This document shows positions 32,593 to 42,909 of a stretch of 64,000 nucleotides of DNA, piece by piece. How positions within the stretch are numbered: the stretch's first letter is position 1; every line of letters begins with the position of its first letter. The stretch lies in the NCBI GenBank assembly GCA_030765065.1, contig CM060989.1, positions 63,378,001-63,442,000 of the forward strand. Reading direction: 5' to 3'. A program made the position numbers and the translations under genes. The notes below the pieces were generated by a model that had not been told where the DNA came from, did not search any database, and saw only the letters and a program-made list of their open reading frames with translations. The DNA is from Deroplatys truncata (taxonomy: Eukaryota; Arthropoda; Insecta; Mantodea; Mantidae).

Positions 32593-34145
32593 GAGCTAGG
32601 GAGATTTGGTAGCAAAGCAAAAATTGTGGAAAGGGTGTTAAAATATTGGTACAGAATTAAGGAACTGGAAAATAATAATGTGTTAAAGCAGTGCCTAGAA
32701 GTGCAGTTGAAACTCAACGAAGAGAATACTTGGTTTAAGTACATAGAAGGAACCCTGAATGAAATAGGCTATGGAGATATTTGGAGAGAGGGGCAGGTAC
32801 TGGAGAAAGGGTTCTGGAGAAGGGGAGAATTGAAGATATTGAAAGACAAGAAACTTTAGGTAGTTTTAATTTTAAATCTTCTTTATGTATATATGCAGAT
32901 TTAAAAATGGTGTGGGAAAGAGAAAAATCTGATGTGTTACACTCACATGACTTTCTCCACTCTTGTACAAACTATTTTTACAAACGCTTATTCTCCATCT
33001 ACTTCATGTTAATCGAGATAAACATTTGCAGACTCTATGTTATTGCTAATTTTCTTGTAGATGTAAGGGGAATATATATTTACAAGGGCAATATAGAAAT
33101 ACAGTAGCCTTTAAGCACATACATATCTCTTAATAGCTGGTTGCTAGGTGCAGCAACATTCCCTTTGCCACAGATTAATACTCTCTGCATATCCAAAACA
33201 AAAAAATGAATAACGAATTCCCATTTGAGAAAAAGTATAAGTATTGGAAAATTTAAGGGAATAACAAGCAATATTTCGAAAATGGTTCACTCAACAAAAA
33301 AAAATGTATATGACATAAATTGTGTATTTTAACGCGATCTACATTTTTTGTGAAGTAAAATTTTGTTTATCTCTTATGGTTTACCAGTTATGCAAAAGTC
33401 GTTCACAATGAAGAATACTTTTGGAGACATTCCCAGAAAATTGAAGATATACATTTTATTTGTCATGAAAATATCTTAAACATATGATATTTTAATCAAA
33501 ATCGTTAGAGCCATTTTTGAGAAAATTAAAATTTTCGAAAAATCTTCCATGTAAAGGGTAATCTGGGGTGGGGGGATTTTCTTGAAATCCTTCGTGTTGC
33601 ATCTCTGGAAGATACTGAACCTAAATACCAAGTTTGGTGTTTATCCGACTGTTCGTTTCTGAGTTATGTTGTTCACAGACAGACACACACACGGACGTGT
33701 TTCCAAAAATACTTTTTTTTGGATTCAGGGCGTCTCACAACATGTATTTCCGGTGAAATCTCGGTATCGAAATTTTGGGTGGAATACAATACTTCCCCTA
33801 CTTACCATACGTAGTAGAGAAAGTAAAAATATGTCGATATATGTGACATCAGCACAAGAAGGTTTTGCATGGGCGAGGACAGGAGTGGTGATGTTAAAAG
33901 GCTTAGGGGAAAGAAAGAACCAAGGAAAGTGTCCGCTATGTAATAGAAAGTATAATAACTATTGGCATTTAATTCTAGAATGTGAAGGAACTAGACGGCA
34001 GAAAAAGAAATGGGACAATTTACCAATTGAGATTATAGGTAGAAAGATGAAGGGTGTTAAATGCAAGGGGAACATACTAGAAGTAGGAAAATATTTAGGT
34101 TTAATTAGAAAGAGATGGCTGAAGAAATATAGGAATAAGGAATAA
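32593..34145 (+). pseudogene. LINE-A C-terminal protein relic with CCHC knuckle
   Basis: ELGRFGSKAKIVERVLKYWY and RIKELENNNVLKQCL are followed, after a frameshift near 32820, by IEDIERQETLGSF and MVWEREK. A Rep-H then interrupts the frame (32923-33829). The frame resumes with a segment ending CPLCNRKYNNYWHLILEC, a C-x2-C-x8-H-x4-C knuckle typical of the region after the reverse transcriptase in several LINE clades, and terminates at 34145. The clade is not resolved. Confidence 0.8.
32923..33829 (-). mobile_element. Rep-H copy (long subtype), inside LINE-A
   Basis: It reads from AAAAATCTGATGTGTTACAC to GTAGTAGAGAAAGTAAAAAT. It belongs to a subtype with an extra GATAAACATTTGCAG and ATATATATTTACAAG segment, shared with 37596, 43264 and 49858. 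The LINE reading resumes immediately after the A run. Confidence 0.93.
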
Positions 34146-34490
34146 GAAGAAAAGCAGTTATTGAAAAGTAGATTAGTAAAAAGGTCTCAATAGCTCGATA
34201 ACCACGGTGTTTGAGCTATGAGCCCTTGGAAGCATGGCAATTTAGGGAAGAACAGAAAAGGTTATGATAGGAGTAGACGTAGGTTACGTATTCAAGCCAC
34301 TATTGAATTGTAATAAATCTACAAAGATTAATAAATATTTATTTATTCAGTCAAATAGGGCCCATTGACTCGGTAACCACAGTGTTGGAGGATAGGGGTC
34401 CTAGGAAATCAGCAACTCGGTGAAGTCTGTAAAATGAAATATGTATGCACTATGTATTTAAAGTAAATAAATATCTATCTATCTATCTAA

Positions 34491-34990
34491 TTTATTACCA
34501 TAATTTGCGACTCTGTACCACTTCTAGTTTTTTTTTGCTTTTTTAACTTCTCATTTGTTTAAATATGCCAATGCAATAAGTTTTCAAAGTTACTATATTA
34601 AATATGTAGAACTAATTTTGCTAATAAAATGTTATCATAATTCTATGATAGACGAAAATATTAAAATATATCTAGTATTTTAATACTATTTAAACATTGT
34701 AAACAGCATACTTGGATGATGTGCTGTCTTTTGACAGTAATAAATTACATTATTATTGATGCTGTTATATCAACTAATAAATTGAAATTAAAACTAAGAA
34801 ATGATTCTCATCCACTGTAATGTGTAGCAATGTTTTGAAAAAGTCATCTATAAGATGCCTAACTTCTTTGGCTTTCATGTAAAAGAAAAGAACATCTTTT
34901 GTCATTTAGTTTTGTATCTTGGCAAACACACTGCACACTTTTTTGTTTGGCTTATTAGACAATTTGTTCCTGCAGAAGTTCACTTCTCCT
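34491..34990. other. Unassigned intronic DNA
   Basis: AT-rich, nothing recognised up to the donor site of ZIP11 exon 3. Confidence 0.5.
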
Positions 34991-34993
34991 TAC

Positions 34994-35092
34994 CATCTAT
35001 AGTGGTTGTATCTTCAATCAAGTCCTGCATATCTTCATCCATTCTTCTCACTCTCGTGCGCTTGTCTTTGTATGCATTATCTGCAGTAAAAG
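34994..35092 (-). CDS. SLC39A11: ZIP11 zinc transporter, probable coding exon 3
   Basis: ACTTTATTT-type sequence with TCTGTTTTAG precedes the exon on the minus strand, and GTAAGGAGAAG follows. The 99 bases, with one base from exon 2, encode a highly charged segment (AFTADNAYKDKRTRVRRM, DEDMQDLIEDTTTID) and leave one base for exon 4. It would form the cytosolic loop between membrane helices 3 and 4, which varies strongly in ZIP11. I infer the exon from its position, splice borders, exact phase on both sides and lack of stops, not from sequence identity, so it is less certain than its neighbours. Confidence 0.7.
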
Positions 35093-35436
35093 CTAAAACA
35101 GAAATAAAGTGTTACATTTATTGAGGTAAACCACTATCAAAATGCAGCCAATGCTCATGCCCTGTTATAAATGGGAAAGATAAATGTGAGGGGTTGGAGA
35201 AAGTATTAAAATACTGAGTCAGAGTGCAACAGATGCAACACTTCAGGAGTTCACTTTAAAATCAGCAAGCTGGATAGGTAAAATTGGATATGAATTGATT
35301 CAGAACGGAATGGGGGAGAATGGTTAAGAAACTACAATTTTCTGGGTAAATTTTGGAAGATTAGAACTAATTTAAGGATGTAAACAAAATTTATATGCTG
35401 CTACTAGAGAGAAGAGTTCCTGGTTGGTATACCTAG
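35093..35436. other. Unassigned intronic DNA, possibly LINE-derived
   Basis: Purine-rich fragments such as AGAACGGAATGGGGGAGAATGG resemble the LINE-A/B coding strand (compare 39075-39110), but no continuous match can be read. Confidence 0.4.
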
Positions 35437-35690
35437 AAATAAAGGAAGGAAGGAAGGAAGGAAGGAAGGAAGGAGAGAGAGAGCCAGAAAGAAAGAAAGA
35501 AAAAAGAAAGAGAGACAGAGAGAAAAAGAGAGAGAGAAAGAAAGAGAGAGAGAAAAAAAAGAGAAAAAGAGAGAGAGGGGGAAAGAAAGAGAGAGAGAGA
35601 GAGAAAGGGAGGGAGAGAGAAAGAGAGAAAAAGAGAGAGAGAGAGAGAGAGAGAGAAAGAAAGAATGAAAGAAAGGAAAGAAAGAAAGAG
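35437..35690 (+). repeat. Homopurine tract, (GGAA)n then (GA)n/(GAAA)n
   Basis: About 250 bases contain almost only A and G on the plus strand: a perfect GGAA run at 35441-35472, then mixed GA and GAAA units to 35690. Such mirror-like purine tracts can adopt triplex (H-DNA) structure. The long highly charged frames on both strands here are artefacts of the repeat. Confidence 0.95.
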
Positions 35691-35961
35691 GCTACAATTG
35701 CAAGCCCTATTCATAAAATTAAGAATCATGACTGTAGTGAATCTATATATATTCACTGTAAACAATCATGTAAACACACATTTATCTGACTTGGACATAC
35801 ATAATCATAACACAGAAATAGCAACCAAATAAGCATACCACACCATAGACTCACTAAAACAGCATACAGCTTTGACATATTAGATCTAAAATTGTGTAAT
35901 AGTTTACCACAGTGTACCAATTGGTGCAATTACCTATGACAAGATTCAAATAAAGGATATA

Positions 35962-36853
35962 CAGGAAGGACCATTGAAGTTGAGATTGTACAGTATCTCC
36001 AAAACCAAGTGTTGTAGAAATGTCTTTAATATAAGTTGCTTGATATTAAGAGGGAAAGTAAGTACCATTAGTCGTGTTTTGTTTGGAGGATATAATGATG
36101 GTCTCATTTTAGGGTCAATTTAATATTTTTAAATAATAATAAGTAAGTTGCACTCGAAAGAGCATTAGTTTCCATTTTATGATTTGTCTTTTATCAGTTC
36201 GTTTAACGATCCCCTCCATCTTTTGCATTGTTTGTAATGGTATCGTTCGCACTTTGGTCACATATCTTGCACTCACACAAGTCACTCGGTTGGTGATATT
36301 TCTTATTTCTGCACATTTTGTGGTGAAATCCGTGCGTTGCCCGGCCTATGATGGCATATCTTTGCGATTGGTTGCTTCTGGTCCAATCTCTGTTCACCAT
36401 GGCATCAGAGGCGTAGAATTCTTCATCAATCTCTATTTCTTTCTGTTTCCTTTTCTCTGTGACTTCCTTATATGGGTCCAATGCCGGCAGTAGCCTCTTG
36501 TGTCTCAGGTCATCCAGGAAGAGGGTTTCTCTGGCCAGTGTATAGGCCATTCTACTTGGTGTGTATTTGCTGGCGCCTATTGCTCTTTTGATGTACCTAG
36601 CTTTCACTTTTTCTAACCTCTCCAAGTCGTTGGCCGTGAGCTTTTCCCATACCAATATTTTTAAATGGGAACCTACAATTAGGGTAAATTTAAACTGACC
36701 CCAAAATGATCATCATAACGTCCTCCAAATAAAACATGACTAATGGTATTTACTTTCCCCTATAATATCAAGCAACTTTTATTCAAGACATTTCTTTCTA
36801 CAGCACTTAATTTTGGAGATACTGTACAGTTTCAACTTAAATGGTCCACCCTG
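35962..36853. mobile_element. Long-inverted-repeat element carrying a LINE fragment
   Basis: The left arm 35962-36135 and right arm 36665-36853 are diverged inverted copies (left CAGGAAGGACCATTGAAG, right reverse complement CAGGGTGGACCATTTAAG; both go on to CAGTATCTCCAAAA and GTTGCTTGATATTA). TA lies on both sides (35960-35961 and 36854-36855). The arms of ~175-190 bp flank about 530 bp, most of which is a LINE coding fragment. Confidence 0.85.
36203..36655 (-). pseudogene. LINE C-terminal coding fragment inside the inverted-repeat element
   Basis: A continuous 150-codon minus-strand frame reads LEKVKARYIKRAIGASKYTP, SRMAYTLARETLFLDDLRHK, then ATHGFHHKMCRNKKYHQPSD and CECKIC. This resembles the region after the reverse transcriptase in some insect non-LTR retrotransposons (conserved LARET, HGFHHK and CxC motifs). 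It lacks the polymerase and ends without the usual final segment. It is open throughout, unlike other LINE pieces here, which suggests a younger fragment. Confidence 0.7.
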
Positions 36854-36855
36854 TA

Positions 36856-37299
36856 TAACTGGTTAATTGATACACTGTATCTTCAAAATTAGGCAATAAA
36901 GTAGATCAAATATACAGTTTATTTTTGCAAAGAACTTTTGGGATTAATCAGGTCAGCACCTAAGGAAGTAGCATTGATAGAATTAGGAAGAACAGGGAGG
37001 TAAGGAACAATTATGTAAAGAATCCTGAAAAAGTGGAACGTCTTCAAAGAGAAGATAGAGATATATTAAAGAACTGTGTGAATCAACAGAAAATAACTTC
37101 AAATAAGAATGGCTGATGGGCAGGCATAGGAACAGAGTTGGAGAAGATAGGAATGGCGGACATATAGCAACTAGAGGAAAAATGACAACAGACTAAGAAA
37201 AGTAGTGAGAAACAGGATAGAAGATATAGAGAAACAATAAATCTGGGGAAGCCTTAAAAATAAAAGGTCCTTAACTTTATTTAAAACGATTAAAAGACA
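36856..37299. other. Probable LINE remnants, not resolved
   Basis: Near 36925-37005 the plus strand reads a piece like TFGINQ followed by EVALIELGRTGR, which recalls the RMEVAQAELGRMG segment of LINE-B. The rest is purine-rich and unreadable. Confidence 0.4.
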
Positions 37300-37595
37300 A
37301 TGATGGATAAATACCTAAGCATAAAAAAGGGCAGGGTATACATGTTTTTATTGATTTAGAAAAAGCATTTGACACTATCAAGAGGGATGCACTATGGTTA
37401 AAACTAATTAAGAAAGGAGTTAGTGAATCATTTATAAAGAATATAAGCATTTATATGCAAATAATAAGTGCTATGTGAAAATAGCCAAGGAAGAATTACT
37501 GAAGAAAACGCAAATAATTCGGGACTTACACAGGGGTGCAAACTTACTTCAGGGGGCTGTTTAACCTATTCATAGGTGATATTATAGAAAATATA

Positions 37596-38533
37596 AAAAA
37601 TCTGATGTGTTACACTCACATGACTTTCTCTACTCTTGTACAAACTATTTTTACAAACTTTTATTCTCCGTCTATTTCATATTAATCGAGATAAACATTT
37701 GCAGAAACGATCTTTTGACATACAAAGAGAATTACATTTTACACATAGCAACCAGTTCAAAAAATATTTGACTATCGCTTAAGGTGTACTATGTTCCCCT
37801 TGTTTTGTATTTGCAAGGGCAATATAGAAATACTTTAATACTTAGAAATGCCTTTAAGCATAGACATATCTCTTAATAGCTGGTTGCTAGGTGCAGCACC
37901 ATTCTCTTTGCCACAGATTCTTTGCATATCCAAGACAAACAAAATGAATAACGAATTCCCGTTTGAGAAAATTAAGTATTGAAAAATTTAAGGGAATAAC
38001 AAACAATATCTCGAAAATGGTTCACTCAACAAACGAAATGTATATGACATAAATTGTGTATTTTAACACGATCTACATTTTTCGTGTAGTAAAATTTTGT
38101 CTATCTCTTATGGTTCACCAGTTATGCAAAAGTCGTTCACAATGAAGAATACTTTTGGATACATTCCCAGAAAATTCAAGATATACATTTTATTGGACAT
38201 GAAAATATCTTAAACATATGATGTTTAATCAAAATCGTTAGCCATTTTTGAGAAAATTAAAATTTTCGTAAAATGTTCCATGTAAAGGGTAATCTGGGGT
38301 GAGGGGGGGATTTTCTTGAAAACCTTCGTGTCGCATCTCTGGAAGATACTGAACCTAAATACCAAGTTTGGTGTTTATCCGACTGTTCGTTTCTGAGTTA
38401 TGCTGTTCACAGACACACACACACACGGACATGTTTCCAAAACAAATATTTCTAGCGAAATCTCGGTATGGAATTTTTGGGTGGAATACAATACTTCCCC
38501 TACTTACTATACGTAGTAGAGAAAGTAAAAATG
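37596..38533 (-). mobile_element. Rep-H copy (long subtype), inside LINE-B
   Basis: It reads from AAAAAATCTGATGTGTTACAC to GTAGTAGAGAAAGTAAAAATG. The segment around the CA tract is shortened (CCAAAACAAATATTTCTAG). LINE-B reading continues on both sides of an A run. Confidence 0.93.
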
Positions 38534-39270
38534 TAATAAGCATTCACCAGTTATTAATAAGGAAATACCAGGATTATTGTTTGCAGATGATCTAGTGGCA
38601 GGTTCCATTTCAGTTGTGTGGCTAAGTAAAACTATTGAAGTAACTGGTAAATACTCTAAAAGATTGGGAGCTGAGAATGAACAAAAACAGATAGAAAATC
38701 ATGATCTTTAAGAAAGGATATAAACTAACAAAGATCAAAAATGGTATTGGGAAGGAATGAAGTTGGAAGTAGTGAGGAAAACTGACTATATAGAGTAAGG
38801 GTCGATAGTGAAGGGGATTGGAGAGAATAGAAGAAAAAAGTACTAGCAAAGGGGAAACAAGCAATACAGGTAATCAGAGCATGCGTGAACATAATACCGG
38901 AAATGCAAATTGCGTGGCTATAGCACAGTGGTGGAAGCAAGGATGTTATATGCAGCAGCGATATTGGGGGCTGGCAAAAGGATGGGGAAAATGTAGATGC
39001 TATACATAGGAATTTTTGCAAAATAAGCCCGGGATTGCCTAGAAGTTCACGAATGGAGTAGCACAAGCGGAACTAGGGAGAATGGGAGCAAAAGACAAAA
39101 TAGTTGAAGGGGCAATCAAAAACTGGTTCAGAATAAAGCTACTAGAGGAAAATGATATACTAAAGCAATGCTTGGTTTGTGCAGGAGAAAATGGGGGAAA
39201 AAGCAACTTGGCTGCACAATATACAGACAACATTGAAAGAAATAGGGATGAGGGAAGTATGGGCAGAAAG

Positions 39271-40417
39271 TGCAGTGGTATAACTTGTAATTTATATTTA
39301 ATTTGTTGAGCCCCACGTTTGGGAGCCAATTTGCAGTGGTATTACTTATAATGTTTATGTATTTGTATTTATTCCACGTGGTGAAGCCATTTTGTGGCGT
39401 GATTCTTTGTTAGGTTTGTAGCTCCATCTGGTGTTAGCAATTTGCGGAAGTATAAGTGTTCGTTTGAAAGAATGCTACGGTTGTTTTATTTAATTTTGGT
39501 TCACTGTCCTCCGGCTAGCTATGATCTTTTTGGTCGAGCACTTCTCTTTATACAGGTTGTGTAAACGGAAAGAAATCATTTACCCAAAGATAACACTGAT
39601 GAAAGAATTTTGTTTTACACTTTTATTGTCGAACACATTCACTATCACATTTACACATTGATCTTGACACTCGCCAAACTGAAACTGTTATAACAACTTC
39701 ATTACTGATCATTCTTAATTCGAGTACTTCAACTTTCTGCGTAATTAACTTTACAACTCTTGAGATTTTTCATAACTCTGCTGGACTGAAGGCGACGTGT
39801 AACGTACAAATATTTTCGATGAACTGACGGATTGAAGGCGACGTGTAGCATACAAATATTTTCGGTGAACTGACGGACTGAAGGCGACGTGTAGCATACA
39901 AATATTTTCGACGAACTGACGGACTGAAGGCGACGTGTAACGTACAAATATTTTCGATGAACTGAAGGACTGAAGGTGACGTGTAGCATACAAATATTTT
40001 CGGTGAACTGACGGGGTCTATCTCTAACCTAGCTCTTTTTATACTCCTACACCCCGATATGCCTAAAGATTATAACTGAGCTGCAATTGGCTAATAAAAC
40101 GCGCCAACATTAGCGTCTATTTTTATATCCAATGAAAATTATGAATACATATGCTCTAGGGAGAATGTTCCAGAAAATTCTAAAGAAAAATGCGCCAACA
40201 TTACGTAACTTTCTCGTCTCTAATAATGATAAACAGCTCACCCCCTCGCTGCATTATTGCACGCTATTATTGTCAGTTTCAGTAAGGCCGTATAAACTTA
40301 CTTCTCAACAATAATTACAATCAACAAACACCTCAAATCAATGTCACATAAAAATGCATATTCATACTATAATCACTCTTTACATTTAAGTAATTTATGA
40401 TACAAATTACTGCATCA
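39271..40417 (+). mobile_element. Solo LTR 5, inside LINE-B
   Basis: This is an 1147-bp LTR starting TGCAGTGGTATAACTTG and ending ATTACTGCATCA, with the perfect 4-bp duplication AAAG (39267-39270 and 40418-40421). The first ~60 bp are duplicated in tandem (TGCAGTGGTAT recurs at 39332). The later part is family 1 (GTCCTCCGGCTAGCTAT, GTGTAAACGGAAAG). A 46-bp array precedes TTTTTATACTCC. Confidence 0.92.
39783..40012 (+). repeat. 46-bp tandem array in U3 of solo LTR 5
   Basis: Exactly five units of 46 bp, each containing GAAGGCGACGTGTA and TACAAATATTTTCG (one unit has GAAGGTGACGTGTA). It occupies the same place upstream of the TATA-like box as the 36-bp array of solo LTR 2 and shares only the GCGACGT core. 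Confidence 0.95.
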
Positions 40418-41097
40418 AAAGAAACAACAAAAGTAAGGGTTTCTGGAAAGAAATTAAAACAAGAGTGGAGGATATTGAAAAGCAAGAAATTATAAGTAGT
40501 TTCAAGGAAAAAAGTTCATTAATAGATTATAAATATTTTAAAATAGAATGGGGAAAAGAAAGATACATCAAAGTTTGCCACAATGGGGTATGCATGGGTA
40601 AGGACAGGTGTAATGAATTTAAGTGGCCTAACAGGGAGAAGAGATGTACTAAATGTAATGGATTACATGACAATTGGCATTGTATACTGGAAATATGGAA
40701 AAATTTACCAACAGAGCTAAAAGTTAGGAAGATTTTTTTAATACAATATCAAGTGAATATATGGGGAAAGCAGGAAAACATTTAGGAAAAATAAGGTTAA
40801 AATGTTTAAAAGAAATGTGAAGTTGGAGAAAACACGGAAAAACATTAAATAGTGGATACATTATACTTACCCATTATATATACAACAGAATGTTAAATAT
40901 AAGGGGAAGAGAAATAATAAGCAATTCCACTGTATACGTTGAATACATTGTATGTAAAGTTTAAAGCAGACAAAAAATCATTCATTCATAGTAAAATGCA
41001 AGAGAAAATAAGACAGGATTGGGATTCAAAGTGGGATAAATTGGGTAAGGAAATGGTAGCCATAAAAATGTAAACACTTAAGGGAGGAAGGGGGAGA

Positions 41098-41163
41098 GAG
41101 GGAGGGAGGGAGGGAGGGAGGGAGGGAGGGAGGGAGGGAGGGAGAGAGAGAGAGAGAGAGAAA
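41098..41163 (+). repeat. (GGGA)n microsatellite followed by (GA)n
   Basis: About 12 GGGA units and then GA units. The preceding 40791-41097 holds LINE-like purine-rich sequence with no readable motif. Confidence 0.95.
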
Positions 41164-41570
41164 AGCAGAAGACTATGGATGACTTTTCAAAGACTGAGGA
41201 AAAATGGTTAAGGAAAGCAACAAAAGCAAGGAGAGAGGAGCAGGGAGGAGAAGAAGAGAAAGCAATAACCAGAGAAGTGGCAAAGGAAGTGAAAGAATAA
41301 GGGCTAACTGAAAGCCAAAGGTCGAGGATGCCAGGTGCAAGGTAGCCCTAAAAGAATGAAATAATCAGACTCAAATTATTGTACTTAAAAATAGTGTATT
41401 ATGTTGTGTTTTATTTATTGCTTTCTTATATTAAATAATATATAATTAGTTTGAGTAACAACCTAATAAAGCAGTTTCAGTTCCATAAGTAAATTCACTT
41501 TTATGTTTTCTCATTTATACATTATTTTAGCCATCTCCTTTGAAAATGTATAACTGAGCTTATACCTACT
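41164..41570. other. Unassigned intronic DNA
   Basis: Nothing recognised. Confidence 0.5.
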
Positions 41571-41573
41571 GTA

Positions 41574-42803
41574 CGAAGACAGTCCCAGAAGTAACCAACC
41601 TGATGTATAGATAGCAGTTGTTGTTTCAAACAAATGACTACGGTAGAAAGTACCATGTTTATAAAGCTGAAGTTTGACAATGTTACGTTGTTTAGTAATT
41701 GTTTGGCAGCCATCAATAGTGAACACACTCGAGGAATTTGTAAACACGGATAAAACTGGCCATCGTTATGTGATACAATACTTTCATTTGAAATATCTTA
41801 GCCCAACTAATATTAAAGCTCTACTCTAGGGGAGTCTGCTCCTTCATTTACAACAGTAAAATATTGGGCGGCAGAGTTTAAGCAAGGCCATACGAGTTGC
41901 CAAGATGAACATAGCAATGGTCGACCAAATGAAGCGACCACGCCAGAAATTGTGAGGAAAATCCACAAAATGGTATTGGATGACCATCGACTGAAAGTGC
42001 ACGAGCTAGCAGACATCGTAGGCATTTCAAAAACTGAAAATTTAGACATGAGAAAGCTGTGCACAAGATGGGTGCTGCATTTACTCACAATGGAGCAAAA
42101 GCAGCGTCGTGAGGATGTTTCAGTCGAGTGTTTGGCGATGTTTCGCTGCAATAAAGCCAAGTTTTTGCATCGATTCACAACCCTGGATGAAACATGGGTC
42201 CATCACTTCACACCTGAGACGAAGAAACAGTCAAAACAGTGGATTGAAAGGGGATAATCAGCTCCAAAGAAGGTGAACACTGTTCCATCTGCAGGCAAGG
42301 TCATGGAATCAGTTTTTTGGGATGTGTGTGGGATAATTTTCATTGACTACCTTCAAAAAGGGAAAGCAATCAATGGCGAGTATTATGCAAACTTGCTGTT
42401 TGAATGATGAAATCAAACAAAAACGCCGCATTTAGCGAAAAAGACAATGCACCAGCTCATACCTCCATTATCGCCATGGCCAAAAAATCAATGAGTTAAA
42501 GTTCAAATTGCTTCCTCATGCACCCTATTCACCAGATTTAGCCCCCTCTGATTATTTTGTTTACAAAGTTGAAGAAATGTCTTGGTGGTAAAAGATTTGC
42601 CAACAATGAAGAGGTGGAGTTTGCAGTTGATGGCTATTTTGCAGAACTCCACGGTTCTCACTATAAACAGGGTATCGAAGCTATTGAACATCGTTGGGAA
42701 AAGTGTATCGAGCTGAAATGAGACTATGTAGAGAAAGAAAGATGTTTTTTCCCAAAATTTTGTGTTTTCTTTGTTAGGTTGGGTACTTCTGGGACAGCCC
42801 TCG
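41574..42803 (+). mobile_element. mariner M2, TA-flanked, same lineage as M1
   Basis: 1230 bp. The left end CGAAGACAGTCCCAGAAG and right end (reverse complement CGAGGGCTGTCCCAGAAG) lie between TA pairs (41572-41573 and 42804-42805). The interior aligns with M1 throughout. Confidence 0.94.
41742..42740 (+). pseudogene. mariner DD34D transposase relic (M2)
   Basis: Readable blocks are KMVLDDHRLKVHELADIVGI, EDVSVECLAMFRCNKAKFLH, the first catalytic region LDETWVHHFTPETK, NGEYYANL, DNAPAHTS-like sequence near 42445 and YSPDLAPSDYF near 42530. Unlike M1 it keeps the CQDEHSNGRPNE segment. The start codon is lost, there is a deletion after the IGISK-type motif, a TAA after WIERG, and frameshifts near 42400 and 42555. 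Confidence 0.92.
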
Positions 42804-42909
42804 TATTTTAAAATTAAACAATAAATTCCATAAAAGTATTTTTATGTGGAGATGAAAACATTCATACATTTAAAACTGAAAGCTTTTTGGTAGCTGGGAA
42901 AAGACTTAC

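Larger units (their letters stand above)
32541..34490 (+). mobile_element. Non-LTR retrotransposon LINE-A, 3' part, split by Rep-H
   Basis: It is the 3' end of a LINE with coding remains on the plus strand (see the relic at 32593-34145), a 3' UTR and a terminal TATC repeat (34475-34490). The 5' end is missing, as usual for LINEs. LINE-B (37300-40790) belongs to the same or a closely related family. Confidence 0.8.
37330..40784 (+). pseudogene. LINE-B reverse transcriptase relic
   Basis: VFIDLEKAFDTIKRDALWLK and LIKKGVSESF are the first part of the RT palm. After Rep-H, IPGLLFADDLV carries the FADD catalytic box. Then come ISPGLPRSS and VAQAELGRMGAKDKIVEGAI. After the LTR come VEDIEKQEIISSFKEKSS and CTKCNGLHDNWHCILE, a CCHC knuckle lacking its last cysteine. 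Stops and frame changes occur throughout. Clade not resolved. Confidence 0.85.
37300..40790 (+). mobile_element. Non-LTR retrotransposon LINE-B, interrupted by Rep-H and solo LTR 5
   Basis: Three segments of one LINE can be followed: reverse-transcriptase palm (37330-37595), FADD and thumb region (38534-39270) and C-terminal knuckle (40418-40790). Rep-H lies at 37596-38533 and a solo LTR at 39271-40417. It is the same type as LINE-A. Confidence 0.85.

Noticed and set aside
35424-35789. 121-codon Arg/Lys/Glu-rich protein and its Ser/Leu/Phe-rich antisense
   Set aside because: Both are artefacts of the homopurine tract.
38622-39329. Minus-strand hydrophobic Ser/Phe/Leu-rich frames of 80-113 codons
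   Set aside because: They are antisense shadows of the purine-rich LINE-B coding strand, which reads RT motifs.
39729-39993. Repetitive frames of 80-86 codons, and the thought of a CRISPR-like array
   Set aside because: The units are contiguous 46-bp tandem repeats without spacers, inside an LTR of a eukaryotic retroelement.
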